Part shown: positions 41,134-48,744 of the stretch, piece after piece
Layout of the letters: each line of letters opens with the position of its first letter
How positions within the stretch are numbered: position 1 is the stretch's first letter
Translations under genes and position numbers: made by a program
Assembly (NCBI RefSeq): GCF_012726265.1
Contig: NZ_JAASAG010000001.1
Location: forward strand, 744,001 to 808,000
Direction of reading: 5' to 3'
Length of the DNA stretch: 64,000 bases
Source of the DNA: Streptomyces sp. HNM0575
Lineage (GTDB): Bacteria > Actinomycetota > Actinomycetes > Streptomycetales > Streptomycetaceae
Notes under the pieces: model-generated
Database searches by the model: none
Told to the model about the DNA's origin: nothing
What the model saw: only the letters and a program-made list of their open reading frames with translations

Positions 41134-42882
41134 GTGACCGCAGAGGCCGTACGGGACACCCCGGCGACGGAAGGCGGCGGACCGGCAGCGTCCGGCCCGT
41201 CCGCGCCCGCCGCCACCCTGCCCGGCACCTCCGCCCCCGCGGCGGCGTACGGCGGCGGCCACGGTGAGAGACCTCTGCGCATCGCGCTGCTGACGTACAA
41301 GGGCAATCCGTACTGCGGCGGGCAGGGCGTCTACGTACGGCATCTCTCGCGTGAACTCGCCCGGCTCGGCCACACCGTCGAGGTGATCGGCGCCCAGCCC
41401 TACCCGGTGCTCGACGAGGGCGTCACCCTCACCGAGCTGCCCAGCCTGGACCTGTACCGGCAGCCCGACCCGTTCCGCACGCCCAAGCGCGGCGAGTACC
41501 GGGACTGGACGGACATGCTGGAGGTGGCCACGATGTGGACCGGCGGCTTCCCCGAGCCGCTGACCTTCTCGCTGCGCGCACGGCGCCATCTGGCCGCCCG
41601 CCGGGGCGAGTTCGACGTCGTGCACGACAACCAGACGCTCGGCTACGGGCTGCTCGGCGACCTCGGCGCGCCCCTCGTCACCACCGTCCACCACCCCATC
41701 ACCGTCGACCGGCAGCTCGACCTGGACGCCGCGAAGAACCGTCGCGCCCGCGCTTCGGTGCGCCGCTGGTACGGCTTCACGCGGATGCAGCGGCGCGTGG
41801 CGCGGCGGCTGCCGTCGGTGCTGACCGTCTCCGGCTCGTCCCGGCAGGAGATCACCGAGCATCTCGGGGTGCGGCCGGAGCGCATCCACGTCGTGCACAT
41901 CGGCGCGGACACCGATCTCTTCTCGCCGGACGCGGCCGTACCGGAGGTGCCGGGCCGGATCGTGACCACGTCGAGCGCGGACGTGCCGCTGAAGGGCCTG
42001 GTGTATCTGGTGGAGGCGCTGGCGAAGGTGCGTACGGAGGTTCCCGAGGCGCACCTGGTGGTCGTCGGCAAGCGCCCCGAGAAGGGCCCGGTCGCCGACG
42101 CGCTCGCACGCCACGGGCTCGGCGCGGCGGTCGAGTTCGTCAAGGGCATCAGCGACGCCGAGCTGGCCGGACTGGTGCGCGGAGCGCAGGTCGCCTGCGT
42201 GCCGTCGCTGTACGAGGGCTTCTCGCTGCCCGCGGCCGAAGCCATGGCGACCGGCACGCCGCTGGTGGCCACGACGGCCGGTGCCATCCCCGAAGTCGCG
42301 GGCAGGGACGGCGAGACGTGCCTGGCCGTGCCGCCCGGCGACGCGGGTGCGCTGGCCGCGGCCCTCGGGCGGCTACTGGGCGACGCGGGGCTCCGCGCGC
42401 GTCTCGGTGCCGCCGGGCGGGAGCGCGTGCTGCGCAAGTTCACGTGGGAGCAGGCGGCCCGCGGGACGGTGGCGCACTACCGGGAGGCGATGGCCCAACA
42501 CCAGGCGATGGCCCAACGCCCGCGTACGGCACGCGAGTCGAGGGCGGTGGGCGCCGGGGCGGGCACCGGCGCGGGCGCCGGGGCGGTGGGCGCCGGGGCC
42601 GCGCACATCGGACCAGACGCGGTACCGGGTCCGGTACCGGACGCCGTCACCGATGCCGCACCGGGCGTCGCACCGGAGGCCGTGCGGGACGCCGTGCCCG
42701 GCGCCGTACCGGATGCCGTACCGGACGCCGTGCGGGATGCCGTACCGGGCGTCGCGTCGGGCGCCGTGCGGGACGCCGTGCCCGGCGCCGTACCGGATGC
42801 CGTACCGGGCGGGGCGCAGGGGGCCGCGCCGGCCGGGGCGCAGGGCGCCGCCGGTTCCGCGGCGTTCGCCGTGCCGAACTGA
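41134..42882 (+). CDS. Glycosyltransferase family 4
   Basis: A 582-residue GT-B enzyme. The N-terminal extension (about 1-45) is Ala/Pro-rich. The acceptor domain begins LRIALLTYKGNPYCGGQGVY with the GT4 Gly-loop, and the donor domain has VGKRPEKGP, the E-x7-E motif SLYEGFSLPAAEAMATGTPL and a GGAIPEV-like TAGAIPEVAG. From about 450 a C-terminal tail of repeated Ala/Val/Pro/Asp units follows. GTG at 41134 has AAGGGGG upstream. It is followed by a methyltransferase and an alpha-toroid protein, a trio conserved in actinobacteria; product unknown, probably a glycolipid or sugar-modified metabolite. Confidence 0.9.
   Translation: MTAEAVRDTPATEGGGPAASGPSAPAATLPGTSAPAAAYGGGHGERPLRIALLTYKGNPYCGGQGVYVRHLSRELARLGHTVEVIGAQPYPVLDEGVTLTELPSLDLYRQPDPFRTPKRGEYRDWTDMLEVATMWTGGFPEPLTFSLRARRHLAARRGEFDVVHDNQTLGYGLLGDLGAPLVTTVHHPITVDRQLDLDAAKNRRARASVRRWYGFTRMQRRVARRLPSVLTVSGSSRQEITEHLGVRPERIHVVHIGADTDLFSPDAAVPEVPGRIVTTSSADVPLKGLVYLVEALAKVRTEVPEAHLVVVGKRPEKGPVADALARHGLGAAVEFVKGISDAELAGLVRGAQVACVPSLYEGFSLPAAEAMATGTPLVATTAGAIPEVAGRDGETCLAVPPGDAGALAAALGRLLGDAGLRARLGAAGRERVLRKFTWEQAARGTVAHYREAMAQHQAMAQRPRTARESRAVGAGAGTGAGAGAVGAGAAHIGPDAVPGPVPDAVTDAAPGVAPEAVRDAVPGAVPDAVPDAVRDAVPGVASGAVRDAVPGAVPDAVPGGAQGAAPAGAQGAAGSAAFAVPN
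42620..42830 (+). repeat. 12-bp based repeats encoding a VPDA/VRDA tail
   Basis: Units of gccgtaccggat/gccgtgcgggac/gccgtgcccggc recur about 17 times in the 3' end of the glycosyltransferase gene, with a duplicated block of about 80 bp (two copies of the V-P-G-x-x-x-G-A-V-R-D-A series). The array ends just before the stop and encodes a disordered tail. Confidence 0.85.
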
Positions 42883-43008
42883 GCCCCGCAGCGCCCCCGT
42901 TCGCCCCGCCCCGACCCCGTACCGCCCGCTCCCGCCCATCCCCTCCGTACCGTCCCGCTTGCCCCGCCCCCCACCTGTCGCCGACCCGCCGAAAGCAGAG
43001 GCAGACCC

Positions 43009-43797
43009 GTGCTGACCGTCGACTTCTCCCGCTTCCCGCTCGCACCGGGTGACCGCGTGCTCGATCTGGGCTGCGGCGCCGGCCGGCACGCCTTCGAGTG
43101 CTACCGGCGCGGAGCACGCGTCGTCGCGCTCGACCAGAACGCCGAGGAGATCCGCGAAGTCGCCAAGTGGTTCGCGGCGATGGCCGAGGAGGGCGAGGCA
43201 CCGGCGGGGGCGACGGCCACGGCGATGGAGGGCGACGCGCTCGCCCTGCCCTTCCCGGACGACAGCTTCGACGTCGTGATCATCTCCGAGGTGATGGAGC
43301 ACATCCACGACGACAAGGGCGTGCTCGCCGAGATGGTGCGGGTGCTGCGGCCCGGCGGCCGACTCGCGGTGACCGTGCCGCGCTACGGGCCGGAGAAGGT
43401 CTGCTGGGCGCTGAGCGACGCCTACCACGAGGTCGAGGGCGGCCACATCCGCATCTACCGCGGCGACGAACTGCTCGGCAGGATGCGCGAGGCCGGTCTG
43501 CGCCCCTACGGCACGCACCACGCGCACGGGCTGCACTCGCCGTACTGGTGGCTCAAGTGCGCCTTCGGCGTCGAGCGGGACGGCGACGACGCGGCCCTGC
43601 CCGTGCGCGCGTACCACCGGCTGCTGGTCTGGGACATCATGAAGAAGCCCCTCGCCACGCGCCTCGCCGAGAAGGCCCTCGACCCGCTCATCGGCAAGAG
43701 CTTCGTGGCGTACGCGACCAAGCCCCATCTGCCGGACGGGAGTTCACCGCACGCCGTGGCGGAGCCGGCGCGGGCGCAGGGCCAGGGGCAGGCGTGA
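43009..43797 (+). CDS. Class I SAM-dependent methyltransferase
   Basis: A 262-residue methyltransferase. Motif I VLDLGCGAGRHAFECYRRGA, acidic VVALDQNAEEI, motif III MEGDALALPFPDDSFD and IISEVMEHIHDD put it in the Methyltransf_11/UbiE group. GTG at 43009 follows an AAAGCAGAGG region. The next gene overlaps its stop (GTGA), and the glycosyltransferase lies 126 bp upstream, so these form an operon. The methylated acceptor is probably the glycosyltransferase product or its aglycone. Confidence 0.88.
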   Translation: MLTVDFSRFPLAPGDRVLDLGCGAGRHAFECYRRGARVVALDQNAEEIREVAKWFAAMAEEGEAPAGATATAMEGDALALPFPDDSFDVVIISEVMEHIHDDKGVLAEMVRVLRPGGRLAVTVPRYGPEKVCWALSDAYHEVEGGHIRIYRGDELLGRMREAGLRPYGTHHAHGLHSPYWWLKCAFGVERDGDDAALPVRAYHRLLVWDIMKKPLATRLAEKALDPLIGKSFVAYATKPHLPDGSSPHAVAEPARAQGQGQA

Positions 43798-44861
43798 CGA
43801 GCCCGGAGCGCACCGAACGGCTCGTGCTGGACGGTGTGCTGACCGCCGCACAGGCCCGGCAGACCGTCGACGGGCTGCTGGCGATACAGCGTCCGGACGG
43901 TGCGATCCCGTGGTTCCGCGGCGGCCACCTCGATCCGTGGGACCACACCGAGGCCGCCATGGCGCTGGACGCCGCCGGTGAGCACGCCGCGGCCGAGGCC
44001 GCCTACCGGTGGCTCGCCGAGCACCAACTGCCCGACGGCTCCTGGTACTCCGCGTACGCCGACGGCGAGGTGCAGAAGCCGACGGACCTCGCGCGGGAGA
44101 GCAACTTCTGCGCGTACGTCGCCGTCGGCGCCTGGCACCACTTCCTCAGCACCCGCGACGAGGCGTTCCTCGAACGGATGTGGCCGGTGGTCTTCGCCGC
44201 CGTCGAGTACGTGCTCCGGCTCCAGTTGCCCGGCGGGCAGATCGGCTGGAAGCGCGAGGCCGACGGCACCGCGCTCGGCGAGGCGCTGCTGACCGGCTCC
44301 TCGTCCGTCCACCATGCGCTGCGCTGCGCCCTGGCCATCGCCGAGCACCGGCAACAGCCGCAGCCCGACTGGGAGTTGGCGCTCGGGCTGCTGGGCCACG
44401 CGGTGCGCCGGCACCCGGAGCGCTTCCTCGACAAGGGCCGCTACTCGATGGACTGGTACTACCCGGTGCTCGGCGGCGCCCTGTGCGGCGAGGAGGGCAG
44501 GGCACGCATCGACGAGGGCTGGGACCGCTTCGTGGTGGACGGGCTGGGCGTGCGGTGCGTGGTGCCCAACCCGTGGGTGACGGGCGGCGAGAGCGCCGAA
44601 CTGGCCCTGGCGCTCTGGGTGTTGGGGGACCGGGAGGGCGCCCGGCGGATCCTTGAGTGGGTGCGGCACCTGCGCGACGGCGGCGGCCTGTACTGGACCG
44701 GCTACGTCTACGAGGACGACGCCGTCTGGCCGCAGGAGCTGACCAGCTGGACGGCGGGCTCCCTGCTCCTGGCGGTCGCGGCCCTCGGCGGCGACGAGGC
44801 GACCGTCCAGGTCTTCGGCGGCGAACGCCTGCCGCGGGGCCTGCCACCGGACTGCTGCTGA
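43794..44861 (+). CDS. Alpha-toroid (prenyltransferase/glycosidase-like) protein
   Basis: A 355-residue soluble protein of alpha/alpha repeats. Repeats include GLLAIQRPDGAIPWFRGGHL, EHQLPDGSWYSAYADGEVQ, LQLPGGQIGWKREADG and HLRDGGGLYWTGYVYEDD, each with the D-G-x-(I/S)-x-W turn found in squalene cyclase and GH15-like toroids. Trp and His rich faces (DPWDHTEAAM) suggest a carbohydrate or lipid pocket. There is no signal peptide. It overlaps the methyltransferase by 4 bp. Enzyme activity is not assigned; a cyclase or glycoside role fits the fold. Confidence 0.8.
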   Translation: MTSPERTERLVLDGVLTAAQARQTVDGLLAIQRPDGAIPWFRGGHLDPWDHTEAAMALDAAGEHAAAEAAYRWLAEHQLPDGSWYSAYADGEVQKPTDLARESNFCAYVAVGAWHHFLSTRDEAFLERMWPVVFAAVEYVLRLQLPGGQIGWKREADGTALGEALLTGSSSVHHALRCALAIAEHRQQPQPDWELALGLLGHAVRRHPERFLDKGRYSMDWYYPVLGGALCGEEGRARIDEGWDRFVVDGLGVRCVVPNPWVTGGESAELALALWVLGDREGARRILEWVRHLRDGGGLYWTGYVYEDDAVWPQELTSWTAGSLLLAVAALGGDEATVQVFGGERLPRGLPPDCC

Positions 44862-44912
44862 CCCGCCGTCACGCGGGGCGGGCACACTCGCGGGCAGTCC
44901 CAACCGGTGGCT

Positions 44913-44961
44913 GGAGCCAACACCCATAGAACCTCCGCCGGTCCCGGAAACGGTTGGCTCC
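44913..44961. terminator. Possible bidirectional stem-loop
   Basis: ggagccaac (44913-44921) and gttggctcc (44953-44961) are a perfect 9-bp inverted repeat with a 31-nt spacer containing further short pairs (accggt, ccggtcccgg). It lies between convergent genes. Confidence 0.45.
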
Positions 44962-45035
44962 TATCACCGACCCGCACCGAAACGATGCCAGGGCCGGGGC
45001 AGACGGGGCGCCCGTCCGGGACCGGCGCTGACGCG

Positions 45036-46655
45036 CTACCGGACGCGGTCGACGCGTCCCTCCTCCCAGGAGGGCTCCGCCGTCTCGCACACCCTCCCGT
45101 CGGCACGGAAGACGACGTATCTGTCGAAGGAGCCGGTGAACCAGCGGTCATGAGTGACGGCGACGACCGTGCCGTGGAAGCCTTCGATCGCCTGTTGCAG
45201 GGCCTCGGCCGAGACGAGATCGAGGTTGTCGGTCGGCTCGTCGAGCAGTAGCAGGGTGACCCCGCCCAACTCCAGCAGCAGCACCTGGAACCGAGCCTGC
45301 TGCCCGCCGGAGAGCGTCTCGAAGCTCTGGTCGGCGGCGGCTCCCAGCTCGTAGCGGGAGAGCATGCCCACGGCCGTGCCGCGGTCGACTCCGTCCCGTC
45401 CCCCCTCACCGCGGCCCATGATCTCGACCAGCGACCTGCCATGCCACTCCGGGTGCTGATGGGTCTGCGCGAAAAGGCCGGGCACGACGCGGGCGCCCAG
45501 CCGCCAGGAACCGCTGTGCTCGACGGGCAGGCCGGCCAGCAGCCGCAGGAGATGGCTCTTGCCGGAGCCGTTGGAGCCGAGCACCGCGACCCGGTCGCCG
45601 AGGAAGACCTCCAGGTCGAAGGGCTTCATCAGGCCCGTCAGTTCGAGTTGTTCGCACACGGCGACCCGGGTGCCCGTACGGCCACCGACCAGCCGTGTGG
45701 TGACGCGCTGCTCCTGGGGGATCTCGGGCGGGCCACCCGCCTCCTCGTACTTGCGCAGCCTGGTCTGGGCGGCGCGGTACCGTGCGGCCATCGCCGGGCT
45801 GATCTTTGCCTGCTCGCCCAGCACCCGCACCATCTCCTTGAGCCTGGCGTGCTCCTCGTCCCAGCGGCGGTGCAGCTCCTCCAGCCGCTCCCGGCGTGCC
45901 TGGCGCGCCGCCTTCCAGCCCCGGAAAGAGCCGCCGTGCACCCACACACCGCGGCCCTCCAGCGTGACGACCTTCGTCGCGGCGTTGCCCAGGAGTTCAC
46001 GGTCGTGGCTGATCAGCAGGATCGCCTTGGTGCTGGCGTGCAACTGTTCCTCCAGCCAGCGCTTCCCGGGGACGTCCAAGTAGTTGTCCGGCTCGTCCAG
46101 CACGAGGACCTGCTCGCGCCCGCGCAGCAGCGCCTCCAGGGCGAGCCTCTTCTGCTCGCCCCCGGAGAGGGTGTTGACGTCGCGGAAGCGCGCCCGCTCG
46201 AAGGGCACCCCGAGGGCGGCTGTGGTGACGACGTCCCACAGCACCTCCATCTCGTAGCCGCCGGCCTCGCCCCACCCGTTGAGGGCCTCGGCGTAACGCA
46301 TCTGGGTCGCCTCGTCGTCGCGATCCATCAGCTCCAGCTCGAGCGCGTCCACGGCGGCCGCCGCCTTCGCGACGCGCTCGGGTGCGGCGGCGAGGAGCAG
46401 GTCGCGCACGGTCGACGAGTCCCTGATGGAGCCGATGAACTGCGGCATCACCGCCAGACCGCCCTGCACGTTGACCGTCCCGCTGCCAGCCGCGAGCTGC
46501 TGCCCCGCGATGCGGACGAGCGTCGTCTTGCCGGCGCCGTTCTGGCCGACCAGGGCCGCCACCTCTCCGGCGCTCACCGAGAAGTTGATGTCCTCGAACA
46601 GAGTCCGGCCGTCGGCCAGAGTGCACTCGACACCGTTGAATTCAAGGAACCCCAT
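45036..46655 (-). CDS. ABC-F family ATPase
   Basis: A 539-residue soluble protein with two ABC domains and no membrane part. Domain 1: Walker A GQNGAGKTT near residue 38, signature LSGGEQKR, Walker B VLVLDEPDNYLD. Domain 2: GSNGSGKSH, signature LSGGQQARF, Walker B LLLLDEPTDNLD. The interdomain linker (about 240-310) is charged and helical (ARLKEMVRVLGEQAKI), as in translation factors of this family. ABC-F proteins act on the ribosome as energy-sensing translation factors or antibiotic protectors. It is divergent from the peptide gene cluster at 47101; self-protection is possible but not shown. GGAGGG Shine-Dalgarno upstream. Confidence 0.92.
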   Translation of the reverse strand: MGFLEFNGVECTLADGRTLFEDINFSVSAGEVAALVGQNGAGKTTLVRIAGQQLAAGSGTVNVQGGLAVMPQFIGSIRDSSTVRDLLLAAAPERVAKAAAAVDALELELMDRDDEATQMRYAEALNGWGEAGGYEMEVLWDVVTTAALGVPFERARFRDVNTLSGGEQKRLALEALLRGREQVLVLDEPDNYLDVPGKRWLEEQLHASTKAILLISHDRELLGNAATKVVTLEGRGVWVHGGSFRGWKAARQARRERLEELHRRWDEEHARLKEMVRVLGEQAKISPAMAARYRAAQTRLRKYEEAGGPPEIPQEQRVTTRLVGGRTGTRVAVCEQLELTGLMKPFDLEVFLGDRVAVLGSNGSGKSHLLRLLAGLPVEHSGSWRLGARVVPGLFAQTHQHPEWHGRSLVEIMGRGEGGRDGVDRGTAVGMLSRYELGAAADQSFETLSGGQQARFQVLLLELGGVTLLLLDEPTDNLDLVSAEALQQAIEGFHGTVVAVTHDRWFTGSFDRYVVFRADGRVCETAEPSWEEGRVDRVR

Positions 46656-47038
46656 GCGCGCTGCTTCATCCCTCCGTAGGTGACCGGCCCAACCGACTCA
46701 GCCTACCGGAATGCGGATTGCCGAAGGCACCCTTTCCCTGTTCCGTGCGAATCGCGTACGACGGTTGCTCCGCGCACTCGCACCCGGGCCCGCAGGCGTG
46801 TGGAACGGGCCGAACGGAATTCAGTGATCCGGTTGTAGCGATGTCCGCGAATAAACCTCGGAGCGCCGCAGAACATGCCCGCTGGCTTCTTCGCGTGCCG
46901 GCCGGCACCCGCGTACGCCACGAATTGGAGCGCGGACGGGAGGATTCCACCACAGCAACCTGCGGATTCTCTACGGAATGGAATATTCCGATCAACCTCG
47001 GACGAGAGAAGAAGTCTGCCCCGCTTTCCATGGATGTA
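46656..47038. other. Low-GC intergenic region before the peptide cluster
   Basis: A 383-bp divergent region clearly poorer in GC than its flanks. An open frame (46841-47095) crosses it, but its codons are rich in A/T third positions (AAT AAA, CTT CTT, ATT, TTA) and no family was recognised; it is probably promoter DNA. It holds the ABC-F promoter (minus) and upstream sequence of the peptide promoter. Confidence 0.5.
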
Positions 47039-47066
47039 TTGACAGCCCTCGCATCGACCCTATTAC
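47039..47066 (+). promoter_or_regulatory. Predicted sigma-70-type promoter of the peptide operon
   Basis: A perfect -35 box ttgaca (47039-47044), a 16-bp spacer and a -10-like tattac (47061-47066). Transcription would start near 47073, giving a leader of about 28 nt with a GGGGGG Shine-Dalgarno ahead of the ATG at 47101. Exact consensus -35 boxes are rare in such DNA, which suggests strong expression. Confidence 0.65.
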
Positions 47067-47100
47067 GTAGGCGCTACGAGGTCGATGGGGGGTGAATTCA

Positions 47101-47214
47101 ATGAACGACGTCGAGATGGTTGTCGAGGCAGCCCCGGCCCTCGAGATGGATGAGGAGCTGGATTTCGAGCAGGTGACTCTGAATGAGCAGCTTGCTTTTG
47201 TGAACCGCTGCTGA
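47101..47214 (+). CDS. Putative RiPP precursor peptide (37 aa)
   Basis: The peptide starts MNDVEMVVEAAPALEMDEEL, continues DFEQVTLNEQLAF and ends VNRC. It is strongly acidic in its first two thirds (leader-like, with a D-E-E-L-D-F block suited to RRE binding) and changes to LNEQLAFVNRC, a likely core. The codons are less GC-biased than the enzymes, as is common for precursors. It has a strong promoter and Shine-Dalgarno, and a stem-loop directly after its stop. The downstream genes encode an E1-like enzyme, a radical SAM protein and a carbamoyltransferase. Whether the last residues or the internal Thr/Glu/Asn are modified is unknown. No known precursor family was recognised. Confidence 0.8.
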   Translation: MNDVEMVVEAAPALEMDEELDFEQVTLNEQLAFVNRC

Positions 47215-47222
47215 CTTCAGCG

Positions 47223-47262
47223 CCCAGGTCCACGGCGGGCTCCGCCCCGCCGCGGATCTGGG
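47223..47262 (+). terminator. Strong stem-loop (partial attenuator) after the precursor gene
   Basis: cccaggtccacggcggg (47223-47239) pairs with cccgccgcggatctggg (47246-47262) over 17 positions with one G-U and one mismatch; loop ctccgc. It starts 9 nt after the precursor stop with no U run. It would let the precursor mRNA greatly outnumber the enzyme mRNA or shield its 3' end. Confidence 0.75.
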
Positions 47263-47309
47263 AAGTGCGACAGTCCCGGAAGCAACGCGAGTCAATGGGG
47301 GAGCGGGCG

Positions 47310-48689
47310 ATGGGCACCGGTGCGACATTTGCTCTGGACGCCATGCCGCTCATCCGTGACCTGCATCTTCCGGTGGATTACAGCGCCCGGTTCATCGCCG
47401 AGGGCGTACTCCTGCCGCTGGTCTCAGCCGGAGACGCGGAGGGCGGCTCGGCGGAGGCGCTGACCTCTCACGAGGACGGCAGGCTGTGGCGCGTCCGGCT
47501 CGACGGCCGGCTCCGCTGGTCGGACGGGACGCCGCTGCGGGCCAAGGACGCCGTACGCGGCATCGGGCACGCCCTGCGACGCGGCTCCAACACGGCCCGC
47601 ACTTTCATGGACCACTCGGGCGGCGCGCCGCCCGCCGCCGAGGTCGGTCCGCTGACGGTGGAGTACCGGTTCAGCAGACCGGTCGCCTTCGCACGGCAGC
47701 TGTTCTCCACTCCCGACTTCGCGCCGCTGCACCCGGACAGAAAGGGCGTGCTGGGCAATCCGGCTCTGGGCCCCTACTGCGTCCGCCGCTGGGAGAAGGA
47801 ACGCATCGCGCTCGTCCGCAACCCGCACTGGAAGCGCGAGGAATCCGGCCCGGAGAAACTCGACTTCGTCCTGGTGCGCAGAGCGGAGGACGCAATTACC
47901 CGGTACCTGTCCGGCGAGCTGGACATGACCGCCACCACCGGCTTCGGCGTCCCCGAAGTGGCGCGCTGTACCGGCCGCAAGGACGCGGTCGGGCGTCCCA
48001 TCTCGGTCTTCGCCTCGCTGGACTTCGGTGGGCGCGCTCCCGGATTCGTCGGACGGCCCGGCCTTCGCCGTGCGCTGTCCCGGCTCATCGACAGGGCCGC
48101 GCTGGAGCGCTGCACCCACGGCCTCCTCCTGCCCTGGTCGCCCGGCGCGCACGAGCGGCACGGCACGCCGGTGGCCGGGCATTCCGCTTTGCGGCGCGCC
48201 ACCCACCATGGGCTGGAGATCGCCTACTCGGACTTCGCGCCGAACGCCGAGGCGGCGGAAGAACTGGCACGGCAGCTGCGCGACGCCCTCTGCGTCCCGG
48301 TCGACGCGGTCAGACTGAGCTACGACACCTATGTCCGGGCCTCCGCCGACCGCGACTTCTGCCTGCTGTACTCGCTGACCTCGCCCTTCTTCGACCATCC
48401 CGCCGGCACTCTGTCCTTCTGGCGCTCCACCGGCCGGGCCGCCCGCCAGAACGCCTTCGCCGACGCGGAGTTCGACCGGCTGCTGGACCTCGCCGAGGGC
48501 TGTGCGTACCCGGAGCAGGCTGCGGAGCGGTGGCGGGACGCGGAAGCCCGGTGGTGGTGGACGGTGCCCAAGATCCCGCTCGCCCAGGTCCGCGCCCAAT
48601 ATCTCCGCTCGCCACGCCTCGGCGGTCCTCCGCTCAGCGGCTCCGGCCTCCTGAGGTTCGAACGGCTCTTGGAGCCAGCCCCCTCATGA
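47310..48689 (+). CDS. Family 5 solute-binding-protein homologue lacking a signal peptide
   Basis: A 459-residue protein of the oligopeptide/nickel SBP_bac_5 family. Family blocks: WRVRLDGRLRWSDGTPLRAKD, NPALGPYCVRRWEKERIALV with NPHWKREESGPEKLDFV, and FASLDFGGRAP. Members normally have a lipoprotein signal; here the protein starts directly with MGTGATFALDAMPLIRDL and lacks any hydrophobic export segment, so it is probably cytosolic. The ATG at 47310 has GGGGGAG upstream; another ATG lies at 47295. In this operon it may bind the precursor peptide or product, or be a chaperone-like partner. No permease genes accompany it. Confidence 0.8.
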   Translation: MGTGATFALDAMPLIRDLHLPVDYSARFIAEGVLLPLVSAGDAEGGSAEALTSHEDGRLWRVRLDGRLRWSDGTPLRAKDAVRGIGHALRRGSNTARTFMDHSGGAPPAAEVGPLTVEYRFSRPVAFARQLFSTPDFAPLHPDRKGVLGNPALGPYCVRRWEKERIALVRNPHWKREESGPEKLDFVLVRRAEDAITRYLSGELDMTATTGFGVPEVARCTGRKDAVGRPISVFASLDFGGRAPGFVGRPGLRRALSRLIDRAALERCTHGLLLPWSPGAHERHGTPVAGHSALRRATHHGLEIAYSDFAPNAEAAEELARQLRDALCVPVDAVRLSYDTYVRASADRDFCLLYSLTSPFFDHPAGTLSFWRSTGRAARQNAFADAEFDRLLDLAEGCAYPEQAAERWRDAEARWWWTVPKIPLAQVRAQYLRSPRLGGPPLSGSGLLRFERLLEPAPS

Positions 48690-48744
48690 CCGACGTCGGC
48701 CACCCCGCACCCGTCCACAGTCCACTATTCCGACGGAGACTCTC

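Noticed and set aside
45036..46655. ABC-F protein as the self-resistance gene of the peptide cluster
   Set aside because: It is on the opposite strand with its own promoter, and similar ABC-F proteins are widespread in Streptomyces without such clusters. The link is possible but unsupported.
46841..47095. Open frame of 84 codons just before the RiPP precursor
   Set aside because: Third positions are A/T-rich compared with all real genes around it, no Shine-Dalgarno or family was recognised, and it contains the TTGACA promoter. It is kept as promoter DNA.
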